Origin: an uncultured Dokdonia sp.
Lineage (GTDB): Bacteria > Bacteroidota > Bacteroidia > Flavobacteriales > Flavobacteriaceae
NCBI GenBank assembly: GCA_947503305.1
Contig: CANNDF010000008.1
Span: 56,972 to 120,971 of the forward strand
Reading direction: 5' to 3'
DNA length: 64,000 bases
Part shown: positions 35,691 through 44,781 of the stretch, piece after piece
Position numbering within the stretch: position 1 is the first letter of the stretch
Layout of the letters: every line of letters starts with the position of its first letter
Notes under the pieces: model-generated
What the model was told of the DNA's origin: nothing
The model's input: the letters and a program-made list of their open reading frames with translations, nothing else
The model's database searches: none
Translations under genes and position numbers: made by a program

Positions 35691-36644
35691 ATGACAAAAG
35701 AGACGTATGAATCTCAAGTAAAAATGATGCCTAATTTAGGTTTAGGCTTAGGATTACGAGGAGAGCATTTTAATTATATACTAGAGCAACAACCTGATGT
35801 AGATTGGTTTGAAGTGATTTCTGAAAACTTTATGGATTCTGGAGGAAAACCTCGTTATGTGTTAGATCAAATAGTAGAGCGATATCCTATAGTTATGCAT
35901 GGGGTTTCTATGTCTATAGGAAGTACAGATCCTTTAAATTATAAATACTTAAAAAGCTTAAAACAGCTAGCCAAGGAGATACGCCCTATTTGGGTAAGCG
36001 ATCATTTATGTTGGACAGGGGTGTTAGGGGTTAATTCACATGATCTATTACCAGTTCCTTTAAATGACGAAAGCCTTACATACATTATATCCCGTATAAA
36101 GGAGGTTCAGGACTACTTAGAGCGTCCATTAGTGATAGAAAACCCAAGTACTTATCTTTCTTTCAAGCAGTCTACAATTAAAGAATGGGATTTCTTACGT
36201 ATGATGTCCGAAGAGACTGGATGTGGTATATTGCTAGATGTAAATAATGTCTATGTTTCTGCATTTAATAATGAATTTGATCCTATTACTTATATAGAAG
36301 GTTTACCTCATGATCGTATTGTACAGATGCATCTGGCTGGACATCAACATTGCGGAGATCATATTGTAGATACTCATGATAGAGTAGTAGTCGATGAGGT
36401 ATGGGAGCTTTTTAGACTGGCATGGCAAAAAACAGGAGGGGTGGCTACATTATTAGAATGGGATGGCAATATTCCGGCATTTGATGTATGCCACCAAGAA
36501 CTTTTAAAAGCAAAGGAGTATATGTCGGCACGTGTAGGAATTCCTCAACAATCCATAAGCAACAAAGAAGTTGTAACTCAAGAGGTATCAAACCCTATCC
36601 ATTTTATGGTGAATGATATGAGAAAAAACATATTAGATAAATAA
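35691..36644 (+). CDS. MNIO-family multinuclear iron oxidase (DUF692)
   Basis: TIM-barrel enzyme of 317 residues. The ligands expected for two or three iron atoms are present: FEVISENF, IVMHGVSMSIG, WVSDHLCW, NSHDLLPVP, LVIENPSTY, LLDVNNVYVS, IVQMHLAGHQH, DTHDRVV and TLLEWDGNIP. The family includes MbnB, TglH and the bufferin enzyme, which rebuild Cys residues in ribosomal peptides using oxygen. Its stop codon TAA is followed at once by the ATG of the DUF2063 partner, and the Cys-rich gene is 87 bases upstream, as in peptide-modifying loci. Confidence 0.92.
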   Translation: MTKETYESQVKMMPNLGLGLGLRGEHFNYILEQQPDVDWFEVISENFMDSGGKPRYVLDQIVERYPIVMHGVSMSIGSTDPLNYKYLKSLKQLAKEIRPIWVSDHLCWTGVLGVNSHDLLPVPLNDESLTYIISRIKEVQDYLERPLVIENPSTYLSFKQSTIKEWDFLRMMSEETGCGILLDVNNVYVSAFNNEFDPITYIEGLPHDRIVQMHLAGHQHCGDHIVDTHDRVVVDEVWELFRLAWQKTGGVATLLEWDGNIPAFDVCHQELLKAKEYMSARVGIPQQSISNKEVVTQEVSNPIHFMVNDMRKNILDK

Positions 36645-37457
36645 ATGTATTTAGAAAAAGATAAGTCTTCATATAAAACTGAAGGGACTACATTACGTTA
36701 TCTACAATCGTGGATGCAGCAACAATTATTAGAGCCAGGTATTGTTTCTGATACGATTTCTGACACTATAGAGCATACAGAAAAACTATCTGCTCAACAA
36801 CATCTCGCTATTTATCAAAGGAGCTATATAGCTCGATTACGAGATTGTATGATCAAGCAATTTCCAGTATTGGCTTATGCCTTAGGGGCTGATTTATTTC
36901 AAGATTTTACAGATATTTTTTTATGTGATTACCCATCACAAAGCTATACCCTAGCAGATTTGGGAAAGAGTTTCAGTTTTTTTTTGGAGGAGACTAGACC
37001 AGATAAGAATGATCCTATAAAAGAATCTTGGCCTGATTTTATGATTGAATTAGCGCAGTTTGAATATCAAATAAATATTGCGTTTGATGAGAAAGCTCCT
37101 ATGGCAACGGATACATTTCTACATAAAGCACAAGACCTTCGTTTGACTCCACTGTTTTACCTTTTTAAACATACATTTCCTATAACTACGTATTATAAAG
37201 ATTTTATAAACGGTGGTAAACCAATGTTGCCTTTTGAAAAAGAGAGTTATACTGTAATTGTAAGACGTGATTACAGGTTGGGTTTATTTGAATTAAAAGA
37301 AGCACAATATTTATTTTTAAAAAATATTAAGGAGGGGAATTCTATAGAAGATTCAAAGCAATTTTTAAAATCCTATTATTCACTTTCTGAAAATACAATA
37401 CATTCTTTATGGATGCAATGGAAAAGTATATGGATGAAAGAAGGATTTTTCGAATAG
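36645..37457 (+). CDS. DUF2063-family partner of the MNIO enzyme
   Basis: 270 residues. The N-terminal helical domain has the family pattern LSAQQHLAIYQRSYIARLRD then FPVLAYALGADLFQDFTDIF and the SYTLADLGKSFSFFL motif. The second domain is a mixed fold. Proteins of this type (HvfC/BufC) accompany DUF692 enzymes and are thought to present the precursor peptide. It starts directly on the last base after the MNIO stop, so the pair is translationally coupled. Confidence 0.88.
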   Translation: MYLEKDKSSYKTEGTTLRYLQSWMQQQLLEPGIVSDTISDTIEHTEKLSAQQHLAIYQRSYIARLRDCMIKQFPVLAYALGADLFQDFTDIFLCDYPSQSYTLADLGKSFSFFLEETRPDKNDPIKESWPDFMIELAQFEYQINIAFDEKAPMATDTFLHKAQDLRLTPLFYLFKHTFPITTYYKDFINGGKPMLPFEKESYTVIVRRDYRLGLFELKEAQYLFLKNIKEGNSIEDSKQFLKSYYSLSENTIHSLWMQWKSIWMKEGFFE

Positions 37458-37526
37458 CAAATAATACATATGGTATTTAAATAACTTCCATTGGGAAATC
37501 ATAAGGGTATTGATTACATTTAATGT

Positions 37527-38018
37527 ATGAGAAAAGCAGTTTTTCCAGGTTCTTTTGATCCTGTTACATTAGGACATTACGATATTATTGAAAGAAGTCT
37601 CACATTATTTGATGAGGTTATCCTAGCTATAGGGGTAAATGCCGCAAAAAAATATATGTTTTCATTAGAACAACGTAAGTCCTTTCTAGAAGAAACTTTT
37701 AAGAATGAACCTAAAATTAAAGTAATGACCTATAAGGGACTTACTATTGATTTTTGTAATGAACAAGATGCAGGGTTTATACTAAGAGGTTTACGTAATC
37801 CCGGAGATTTTGAATTTGAAAAAGCTATTGCGCATACCAATAGAAAACTTTCAGGGATAGAGACTGTATTTTTACTCACATCTTCGGGTAAAAGTTATAT
37901 ATCTTCTTCAATTGTACGAGACGTTATACGTAATGGAGGTGATTGTTCGAGCCTAGTTCCAGATGTAGTAAAACCTTGTGCTAATGAGATTTGGAAAAAT
38001 CAAAACAATAAAGGATAG
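37527..38018 (+). CDS. coaD: Phosphopantetheine adenylyltransferase
   Basis: Fourth step of coenzyme A synthesis. 163 residues with FPGSFDPVTLGHYDII (T14-x-G-H17 nucleotidyltransferase motif), the GVNAAKKYMFS loop, RGLRNPGDFEFE and the C-terminal SSGKSYISSSIVRDV. It follows the MNIO unit by 69 bases with no terminator seen between. Confidence 0.95.
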   Translation: MRKAVFPGSFDPVTLGHYDIIERSLTLFDEVILAIGVNAAKKYMFSLEQRKSFLEETFKNEPKIKVMTYKGLTIDFCNEQDAGFILRGLRNPGDFEFEKAIAHTNRKLSGIETVFLLTSSGKSYISSSIVRDVIRNGGDCSSLVPDVVKPCANEIWKNQNNKG

Positions 38019-38036
38019 AAAAGGGCTCTTATAAAT

Positions 38037-38077
38037 CAAGAAACAGAAACACTTTAGGGATGTGTATCTGTTCTTGA
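38037..38077. terminator. Weak hairpin between converging coaD and LRR genes
   Basis: Arms TCAAGAAACAG and CTGTTCTTGA pair with one bulged base around a 20-base loop. There is no clear T run, so termination is uncertain. Confidence 0.3.
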
Positions 38078-38108
38078 CTTGGGGTAAAAGGGTCGATATA
38101 TAGTGTTT

Positions 38109-38654
38109 TTACAATGACACTATGAGGTTTGTTGTATCTATATGTAATTCTGTTCCATAGATACGAACATTCTTAGATCTGAGGCATTCTATAGCAGGAA
38201 GCATTAAGGATCCTGTAAAGTCATTAAAAAATAAGTATAAATACTCTAGATTTTTAAGATGTGTAATCTCGTTAGGAATATTTCCTTGAAGATTATTTAG
38301 TGATAAGTTTAAATGAATAAGAGTATTTAAGTTTCCTATAGAAGAAGGGATATTTCCTTCTATTTGGTTTTTATGCAAATTTAAAACACGAAGGTTTGTT
38401 AAATCCCCTATAGATTCGGGCAACACACCTTTTAGGTTATTATTTGTAAGTTTTATAGCAACTACAGTATTATTGATTACAGTTACTCCTTTCCAATTAC
38501 TTACGGGCTTTGTTAAGTCCCATGGCTCTGCCCATTGATTTCCATCTAATGCGTTGTATAAATCAATCAAGGCCTGTTTTTCAGTAGAAGGTATTGATGC
38601 TTTTACTGTTTGTATTGTAAAGAAAAATAATAGTAATATGATTGTAACTCGCAT
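38109..38654 (-). CDS. Exported leucine-rich-repeat protein
   Basis: 181 residues from the ATG at 38654 (MRVTIILLLFFFTIQTVKAS signal peptide). A plant-like LRR N-cap (ALIDLYNALDGNQW with WKGVTV) leads into about four repeats with spacing 24: LKGVLPESIGDLTNLRVLNL, NQIEGNIPSSIGNLNTLIHL, NNLQGNIPNEITHLKNLEYL. It ends soon after the repeats without a T9SS tail. Probably a small surface or periplasmic binding protein. Confidence 0.82.
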   Translation of the reverse strand: MRVTIILLLFFFTIQTVKASIPSTEKQALIDLYNALDGNQWAEPWDLTKPVSNWKGVTVINNTVVAIKLTNNNLKGVLPESIGDLTNLRVLNLHKNQIEGNIPSSIGNLNTLIHLNLSLNNLQGNIPNEITHLKNLEYLYLFFNDFTGSLMLPAIECLRSKNVRIYGTELHIDTTNLIVSL

Positions 38655-38675
38655 AATATTAGTGTCTTGTGAGTA

Positions 38676-38702
38676 CAAATGTAGAGCGTATTATAATTAC
38701 AA
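38676..38702 (-). promoter_or_regulatory. Putative promoter of the LRR gene
   Basis: TACATTTG (38683-38676, minus strand) is a full TAnnTTTG match and a TTG lies 16 bases further upstream (38702-38700), close to the Bacteroidetes -33/-7 arrangement. The ATG is 21 bases downstream. Confidence 0.5.
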
Positions 38703-38894
38703 ATCGGTTTTGATACACAAAGTATTTAATCTTCGGCAAAGTGGTATGTTTTTTCGTTTAAAAGCATGTTTTTAATAAACAAAACGATAATTGAGATGGT
38801 AAAGTTTTTTTTTTTACAATAAAAATAATACCACTAGTTTGTAAATTAATGAACTTAATAATACACTCTATGTATGTGAGTTATATGTTCATAT

Positions 38895-39656
38895 TTATCT
38901 AATTGTTTCTACAAATTTTCTTACGCTTTGTGCTCCATAGGTAGTAATATGTTTAATAAAAGCACTTCCAATAATAGCTCCTTTAGCATAAGTAGTAGCT
39001 ACTTTAAAAGTAGAAGCGTTATTAATTCCAAATCCTATTACTTGTGGATGAGTAAGGTGCATATTTGAGATACGCTCAAAATAGGTAGATTGTGTATTGT
39101 CAAACCCAGAAGTAGCTCCTGTAGTACTAGCACTACTTACCATGTATATAAAACCATTACTCGCATTATCTATTTGACGGATACGTTCATCACTAGTTTG
39201 TGGTGTAATAAGAAATACATTAATCAGACCATACTTTTCAAAAATATCTTTATAATCGGCCTCATATTCTGCAAGGGGTAGGTCAGGCATAATAATACCA
39301 TCTATTCCTATCTCTTGACATTTTGCGCAAAATTTTTCGACACCATATTGGAGCATAGGATTAAAATATCCCATTAAAATTAAAGGGATATCAATAGTTT
39401 TCCTCACATCTTTGAGTTGATTAAAAAGGGTTTCTGTCGTCATCCCATTTTTAAGAGCAATCGTACTGCTTTCTTGAATAGTGGGGCCATCTGCGAGTGG
39501 ATCAGAAAATGGAAGTCCTATTTCGACCATATCTACACCACTGTCTTGTAATTGTTGAAGGATATCCATAGTATCATTGATAGAAGGATATCCCGCTGTA
39601 AAGTATAAAGAAAGAAGTTTCTTGTCTTCTTTTAATTTGGATAATATTCTGTTCAT
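38895..39656 (-). CDS. trpA: Tryptophan synthase alpha chain
   Basis: Cleaves indole-3-glycerol phosphate to indole. 253 residues with YFTAGYPSINDT, VEIGLPFSDPLADGPTIQ (catalytic Glu), GIDGIIMPDLPLAEY (catalytic Asp) and the C-terminal phosphate loop GFGINNAS. Last gene of the trp operon. A palindrome copy lies six bases upstream of its ATG, where a ribosome site would be. Confidence 0.95.
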   Translation of the reverse strand: MNRILSKLKEDKKLLSLYFTAGYPSINDTMDILQQLQDSGVDMVEIGLPFSDPLADGPTIQESSTIALKNGMTTETLFNQLKDVRKTIDIPLILMGYFNPMLQYGVEKFCAKCQEIGIDGIIMPDLPLAEYEADYKDIFEKYGLINVFLITPQTSDERIRQIDNASNGFIYMVSSASTTGATSGFDNTQSTYFERISNMHLTHPQVIGFGINNASTFKVATTYAKGAIIGSAFIKHITTYGAQSVRKFVETIR

Positions 39657-39662
39657 AAGTAT

Positions 39663-39676
39663 GCTTTCGCGAAAGC
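39663..39676. repeat. GCTTTCGCGAAAGC palindrome, intergenic between trpB and trpA
   Basis: Exact copy in the 32-base gap, ending six bases before the trpA ATG. A hairpin here could affect trpA translation. Confidence 0.92.
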
Positions 39677-39688
39677 GGTATCTGCTTT

Positions 39689-40900
39689 CTATAAATTAAA
39701 ATAGTCGATATAAGTATTTAGATCTTTGTCACCTCTTCCAGAGAGATTGATAATAATAACATCTTCGGGGCTAAATTTGCGTTCTTCAAAAATAGCAAGG
39801 GCATGACTAGTCTCAATAGCGGGGATGATTCCTTCTAACTTACTTAGTTCAAGACCCGCTTGCATCGCTTGTTGATCTGTGATAGAAATAAATTCGCCAC
39901 GACCGCTTCTAAAAAGGTGCGCATGCATTGGACCTACACCAGGATAATCTAGACCTGCCGAAATAGAATAAGGTTCTGTAATCTGTCCATCTGAGGTTTG
40001 CATTAAAAGGGTCTTACTTCCGTGAATAATACCTTCTTTCCCTAATGCAGATGTAGCTGCACTTTCCCCTGTGTCAATTCCTTTTCCTGCTGCTTCTACC
40101 GCAATAATTCCTACCTCATTTTGATCTAAATAATGATAAAATAATCCAGCAGCATTACTTCCTCCTCCTACACAAGCAACCACATAATCAGGATTTTCAC
40201 GCCCTTCGACTTCATGAAGTTGTTTTTTTGTTTCTTCTGAGATAACAGATTGAAAACGGGCAACCATGTCTGGATAGGGATGAGGTCCTACAACAGACCC
40301 TATAATATAGTGTGTGTTTACTGGATTATTGATCCAGTCCCGAATGGCTTCATTAGTCGCATCTTTAAGAGTTTTACTTCCAGAGAGTGCTGGGCGTACT
40401 TCTGCTCCTAGCATTTTCATACGTGCTACATTAGGTGCTTGACGTTGTATATCGATTGCACCCATATATACAATACATTCAAGACCCATCAATGCACAAA
40501 CAGTTGCTGTGGCAACTCCGTGTTGTCCTGCTCCTGTCTCTGCAATAATACGATTCTTACCAAGACGTTTAGCCATTAAAATCTGACCTATAGTATTATT
40601 TACTTTATGAGCTCCTGTATGGCAAAGATCTTCTCTTTTGAGATAGATTTTTGCATTGTATTTTTTACTGAATCGCTCTGCATAGTATAATGGTGTAGGT
40701 CTTCCTACATAGTCTTTTAGTAACGCATGAAATTCTTTTTGAAAAGACGGTTCTTGCATTACCTCTATATATTGAGAACGTAATTCTTCGACATTGGGGT
40801 ATAACATTTCAGGAATGAATGCTCCTCCAAAATCTCCGTAGTATCCTCTCTCATCAGCTTGATAAGAAATATCTTGGTGTATGTTATCTTTTGTATTCAT
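39689..40900 (-). CDS. trpB: Tryptophan synthase beta chain
   Basis: PLP enzyme of 403 residues joining indole and serine. [31 protein letters not shown] (PLP lysine), [13 protein letters not shown] and [12 protein letters not shown] (phosphate loop) are all present. Starts 12 bases after trpF. Confidence 0.96.
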   Translation of the reverse strand: MNTKDNIHQDISYQADERGYYGDFGGAFIPEMLYPNVEELRSQYIEVMQEPSFQKEFHALLKDYVGRPTPLYYAERFSKKYNAKIYLKREDLCHTGAHKVNNTIGQILMAKRLGKNRIIAETGAGQHGVATATVCALMGLECIVYMGAIDIQRQAPNVARMKMLGAEVRPALSGSKTLKDATNEAIRDWINNPVNTHYIIGSVVGPHPYPDMVARFQSVISEETKKQLHEVEGRENPDYVVACVGGGSNAAGLFYHYLDQNEVGIIAVEAAGKGIDTGESAATSALGKEGIIHGSKTLLMQTSDGQITEPYSISAGLDYPGVGPMHAHLFRSGRGEFISITDQQAMQAGLELSKLEGIIPAIETSHALAIFEERKFSPEDVIIINLSGRGDKDLNTYIDYFNL

Positions 40901-40912
40901 AATCTAAATAAG

Positions 40913-41539
40913 CTATTGTAAATCCATCTCTGAAATGAATTTTTTTACTGTTGATATATCTTTTTCTCCGGCTCTTTTTTCTAACTTACTATTTACATCT
41001 ATGGCGTAAATAGGTATATCTGTAGCGAGAATTTCTTTTACTTTTTTTACTTCATCGAGTCCAATACCACCACTTAGAATCAATGGTGTTTTTGATGGAT
41101 ATTCTTTTAAAACAGACCAGTCAAAGGTATATCCATTACCTCCTTTTTCTTTCCCTTTTGTGTCAAAAAGGAATGCATTAACAATACCTTCATAAGGTAC
41201 TAGTTTTTTAAAATCAAAGTGACCTTTAATTCCAAATACTTTCCATACTTCGACAGTTTCTGTCTGGCGTAATTTATTTATATAAGTGACAGATTCAGTA
41301 CCGTGTAATTGGATGACGTCTAATTGGTATTCTTTTATTTTTGCTTTTGCGAAAGCAATAGTTGCATCTACAAAAACACCTACTTTTTTGATTGTGTCTG
41401 GTAGTGATTCGATAGCAATCCCTTCAAAGTTACGTGGACTCTTATCATAAAATATAAAACCAAGATAGTCGGGCCTTAGTTGCGCCACTTCCTGAGTGTT
41501 ATACTTCATGCCACATATTTTTAACTTTACTTTTTGCAT
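40913..41539 (-). CDS. trpF: Phosphoribosylanthranilate isomerase
   Basis: 208 residues. It has KLKICGMKYNTQEVA (general-base Cys), LGFIFYDKSPRNF, VFVDATIAFAKAK, QLHGTES and SGGIGLDEV near the phosphate site. A one-mismatch palindrome (gcttttgcgaaagc, 41343-41356) encodes its AFAKA. Confidence 0.95.
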   Translation of the reverse strand: MQKVKLKICGMKYNTQEVAQLRPDYLGFIFYDKSPRNFEGIAIESLPDTIKKVGVFVDATIAFAKAKIKEYQLDVIQLHGTESVTYINKLRQTETVEVWKVFGIKGHFDFKKLVPYEGIVNAFLFDTKGKEKGGNGYTFDWSVLKEYPSKTPLILSGGIGLDEVKKVKEILATDIPIYAIDVNSKLEKRAGEKDISTVKKFISEMDLQ

Positions 41540-41548
41540 GAGAGAGTT

Positions 41549-41938
41549 TTAATGCGTAAGCGGATTTTTTAATTGTTCTGAAAGGAGCTGTATCTTTTCT
41601 AATGTGTTTTTATCCAAATATTCTTTTGTGAATATGAGCTTTTTTTCTTTTGTTTTAAAAATGATATTCCCTGCCAGATTTTTAATTTCTGTAATGTTTT
41701 TTATCAAGAGTTTCTTTGATGGGAAATCATGTCTGATAATAGCATTTTCAGTAATAGTTGCAAAACCTTTGCTCTTCTGGAAATAGTATATAATGATATG
41801 AAGAACTCCCAGTGGTACTAACCCAAAACTAAATATATTACCTCCCAATACTAACAAGGCAAATATTCCTAATAGGCTATAGAAAAATGCGCCATATTTT
41901 AAATAGCTCAGTTGTTTAGGATGATACTTAATTTTCAT
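41549..41938 (-). CDS. Small membrane protein inside the trp operon, PH-like
   Basis: 129 residues with two hydrophobic helices (YGAFFYSLLGIFALLVLGG; FGLVPLGVLHIIIYYF). A C-terminal beta part follows (IIRHDFPSKKLLIKNITEIK, NIIFKTKEKKLIFTKEYLDK), reminiscent of bacterial PH-like domains. It sits 10 and 9 bases from trpC and trpF, so it is cotranscribed, but no link to tryptophan is evident. Confidence 0.6.
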   Translation of the reverse strand: MKIKYHPKQLSYLKYGAFFYSLLGIFALLVLGGNIFSFGLVPLGVLHIIIYYFQKSKGFATITENAIIRHDFPSKKLLIKNITEIKNLAGNIIFKTKEKKLIFTKEYLDKNTLEKIQLLSEQLKNPLTH

Positions 41939-41948
41939 GATTTGTTTT

Positions 41949-42731
41949 TTAAGCTTTCAACTCATTGATAAATTGGGTAGCATTTTGGCCTGGCTTATCA
42001 GTTTTCATAAAAAGCTCTCCTATTAAAAACCCTTCATATCCGTAAGGTTTTAATTCTTTTATGGCTTCTATAGAACTAATACCACTTTCAGATATTTTTA
42101 CAAATTCATTTGGGATATATTGGGCAAGCTCTTTACTGACTTCAATACTTACTTCAAAGGTCTTTAGGTTCCTATTATTGATGCCTAGCATGTCTACAGT
42201 ATCCACAATAGATTTATTAACTTCTTCAAGATTATGTGCTTCACAGAGAACATCTAAGCCTAAGCTTCGTGCAAATGCAGAAAACCTATTAATTTCTTCC
42301 TGAGACAATGACGCTGCAATTAATAGGATGGCATCTGCTCCATAGGCTTTTGCCTCTATGATTTGATACTCATCTACAATAAATTCTTTTCTTAATATTG
42401 GAAATAATGTAGATGCTCTAGCTATGAGTAAATCATCGAGAGAACCTCCAAAATATTTACCATCTGTTAATACGGACATTCCACTTGCTCCTGCAATTTC
42501 ATATCCTCTAGCTACATCCTGCACATTTAGACTATTATTAATTACAGATTTGCTTGGGGAACGCCGTTTGTGTTCTGCGATGACTCCCGAACCATTACGT
42601 AATGCTTTTGAAAGGGATATTGTGATTCTATCAAACAACACCGATTTTTCCAATTGTGATACAGGAATAAGTTGCTTTTTAAGAGTAACTTCTTGGCGTT
42701 TATCTGCAATTATTTTTTCTAATATAGTCAT
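41949..42731 (-). CDS. trpC: Indole-3-glycerol phosphate synthase
   Basis: 260 residues, single-function. It has VIAEHKRRSPSKS (catalytic Lys), SVLTDGKYFGGSL, ILRKEFIVDEYQI and LGINNRNLKTF, then SESGISS. Converts carboxyphenylamino-deoxyribulose phosphate to indole-3-glycerol phosphate. Confidence 0.95.
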   Translation of the reverse strand: MTILEKIIADKRQEVTLKKQLIPVSQLEKSVLFDRITISLSKALRNGSGVIAEHKRRSPSKSVINNSLNVQDVARGYEIAGASGMSVLTDGKYFGGSLDDLLIARASTLFPILRKEFIVDEYQIIEAKAYGADAILLIAASLSQEEINRFSAFARSLGLDVLCEAHNLEEVNKSIVDTVDMLGINNRNLKTFEVSIEVSKELAQYIPNEFVKISESGISSIEAIKELKPYGYEGFLIGELFMKTDKPGQNATQFINELKA

Positions 42732-42758
42732 GTGTGATTTTAAGCTTATTTGGTTTTT

Positions 42759-43166
42759 TTAACCTGCTAATTTTACTCCAAATTCTCGTTTCAGTTTCCG
42801 TATTTTTTTCTTCTTTATTTCAATAAGCATTACACCATATGTTCCCCAAGTACCATATAAAGACGAAATCTTATCATCATGCTTAGCTAGGGATAAAGAA
42901 CCGATGTCCTTAAAAGTTATAGATTGAATTATATTCCAGTTATTGATAGGGTATTCATTAAGGACTATTTCAGGTTCTTTAGAAGTAATACTTGGCCCGC
43001 ATCTAATAATCGCAATACAATTTAATGAACCCTGAGGTCTGCTTATTTTAGTATTTGTAATTGAATCTATTTTTTTTAGATCAATACTATTTTCTTGAGC
43101 TGATGTATTAATGCTTATTAAAAAAGCAGAGATCATCACTATGAATATTTTTATTACCCTATTCAT
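42759..43166 (-). CDS. Exported TonB-plug-like small protein inside the trp operon
   Basis: 135 residues with a signal peptide (IFIVMISAFLISINTSAQ). The C-terminal half, EIVLNEYPINNW through SLYGTWGTYGVMLIEIK, resembles the plug domain of TonB receptors (VVDG...YGxxGxxGVIxI) without a barrel. Its ATG overlaps the trpD stop as ATGA, so it is coupled to trpD translation. The role is unknown; the position may be historical. Confidence 0.6.
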   Translation of the reverse strand: MNRVIKIFIVMISAFLISINTSAQENSIDLKKIDSITNTKISRPQGSLNCIAIIRCGPSITSKEPEIVLNEYPINNWNIIQSITFKDIGSLSLAKHDDKISSLYGTWGTYGVMLIEIKKKKIRKLKREFGVKLAG

Positions 43167-44155
43167 GTACTTAAGGCTTGTAATTTTTTAAGCTTTTTAT
43201 ATGCTTGTCCTGAAAGTAAACTTTCTTTTGCAAGTTCAAACCCTTCTTTGGGAGATAGTTTTTTGACAGTGGCAATGGCCATACCAGCATTTGCACAGAC
43301 AACATTGTTTTGAGGTTGTGTCCCTTTTCCTGAGATTACATCTATAAAAATACGTGCCGATGCTTCTATGGAGTCTCCTCCGTATATATCTTGTTGAGTA
43401 TGAGCTGTCACTCCAAAATCTGATGGTGTAAGCATACTTTCTGTTTCATTTGTAATTGTTTTGGTCATGCCAGTTAATGAGATTTCATCATAACCATCTA
43501 GAGCATGAAGAATGGTAAAATTCTTAGTTCCTTTTTGGTAGAGATACCCATACATCCTTGCCAATTCTAAATTAAAAACTCCTACTAATTGATTTTTTGG
43601 AAAAGCAGGATTTACCATTGGTCCTAACATATTAAAAAACGTTTTAACTCCCAATTCTCTGCGAATAGGAGCCACATTCTTCATGGCAGGATGAAATAAA
43701 GGCGCATGTAATATAGACATACCCACTTCATCCATAGATCGTTTTAAAAAATCCTTATCGTTACTAAATTTAATACCTAGATACTCCATTACATTACTAC
43801 TTCCACTTACAGAAGAAACACCATAATTACCGTGTTTTGTAACATGAACTCCTGCGCCCGCTGTTATAAAACTGGAAAGCGTAGAGATATTAAAGGTATC
43901 TTTCCCATCTCCTCCTGTGCCACATAAATCAATAGCATTATATTCAGAAAAGTCTACAGATAGGCACAGATCCAAAAGAGCATCTCTAAAACCCTCTAAT
44001 TCTTCTACAGTAATACTACGCATCATATATACCGTGAGGAAAGATGCGATCTGACTTGGATTGTATTTCCCTTCAGAAATGTGGACCAATATCTCTCGAG
44101 ATTCTGTCTTTGACAAAACATCATGATTTATAAGTCTGTTGAGTATCTGTTTCAT
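43163..44155 (-). CDS. trpD: Anthranilate phosphoribosyltransferase
   Basis: 330 residues. It has the CGTGGDGKDTFNIST PRPP site, KHGNYGVSSVSGSSNVME, and the H-P-A-M-K-N-V-A-P-I-R-R-E-L-G anthranilate/phosphate segment leading to FNMLGPMVNP. Transfers phosphoribosyl to anthranilate. Confidence 0.95.
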   Translation of the reverse strand: MKQILNRLINHDVLSKTESREILVHISEGKYNPSQIASFLTVYMMRSITVEELEGFRDALLDLCLSVDFSEYNAIDLCGTGGDGKDTFNISTLSSFITAGAGVHVTKHGNYGVSSVSGSSNVMEYLGIKFSNDKDFLKRSMDEVGMSILHAPLFHPAMKNVAPIRRELGVKTFFNMLGPMVNPAFPKNQLVGVFNLELARMYGYLYQKGTKNFTILHALDGYDEISLTGMTKTITNETESMLTPSDFGVTAHTQQDIYGGDSIEASARIFIDVISGKGTQPQNNVVCANAGMAIATVKKLSPKEGFELAKESLLSGQAYKKLKKLQALST

Positions 44156-44194
44156 AGTTGTTCCTGTAAAATAGTGGTATTGTATTTATAATAA

Positions 44195-44770
44195 TTATTT
44201 AGGACGATTTATATGGACTATTTCTAGCTCCTTTTTATCTCTATTGATGTTTTCAATTGCCTTTTGCTCAATAGCGTTTTCCTCTGGAACTCCTCTTCCC
44301 ATTTTTTTACGATCTATATAATTATAAATTCCTTTTGTCGTAGATGCAATCCAACCTTTTGCAAGCTGAGATTTTCGTGTGTTTACTGTAGTACCGTTAT
44401 AGGATTGAAGTAATGCAATAGCCGTTCTTTTTGCGTCTGCTTCTGTGGTTTGGTTTGGGAAAATAATATAGGTGCCATGTTTAAACAATACCCAATTTTT
44501 CTGTTTAGGATGAATGCCTAGTTGCACATTAAAGATTAAAGGTGCATAGATTTCTTTTTTAGTCTTGACAGGAGGTTTTGTTACTTTAGGAGCTGGCTTG
44601 ACTTCCTCTTTGATTTCTTCTGGCTCTGGCTCTGGTTCTGGGATTGTAACAGTAGGAGTTGTGACTTCTTCTTGAGTTACTATTGGAGGTTGTGGAGTCG
44701 TTGTTTTGTCTTTAATACAACTTATAGCTATACAATATAAAATCATATATACATATGTTTTTTTCATCAC
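44195..44770 (-). CDS. Proline/glutamate-rich lipoprotein inside the trp operon
   Basis: 191 residues, lipoprotein signal ending YCIAISC. A Pro/Glu/Val-rich spacer (IPEPEPEPEEIKEEVKPAPK) precedes a folded part beginning YAPLIFNVQLGI and containing TYIIFPNQTTEADAKRTAIA, which I do not recognise. It lies between trpG and trpD. No tryptophan function is suggested by the sequence. Confidence 0.65.
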   Translation of the reverse strand: MMKKTYVYMILYCIAISCIKDKTTTPQPPIVTQEEVTTPTVTIPEPEPEPEEIKEEVKPAPKVTKPPVKTKKEIYAPLIFNVQLGIHPKQKNWVLFKHGTYIIFPNQTTEADAKRTAIALLQSYNGTTVNTRKSQLAKGWIASTTKGIYNYIDRKKMGRGVPEENAIEQKAIENINRDKKELEIVHINRPK

Positions 44771-44781
44771 CGTATATGTTA

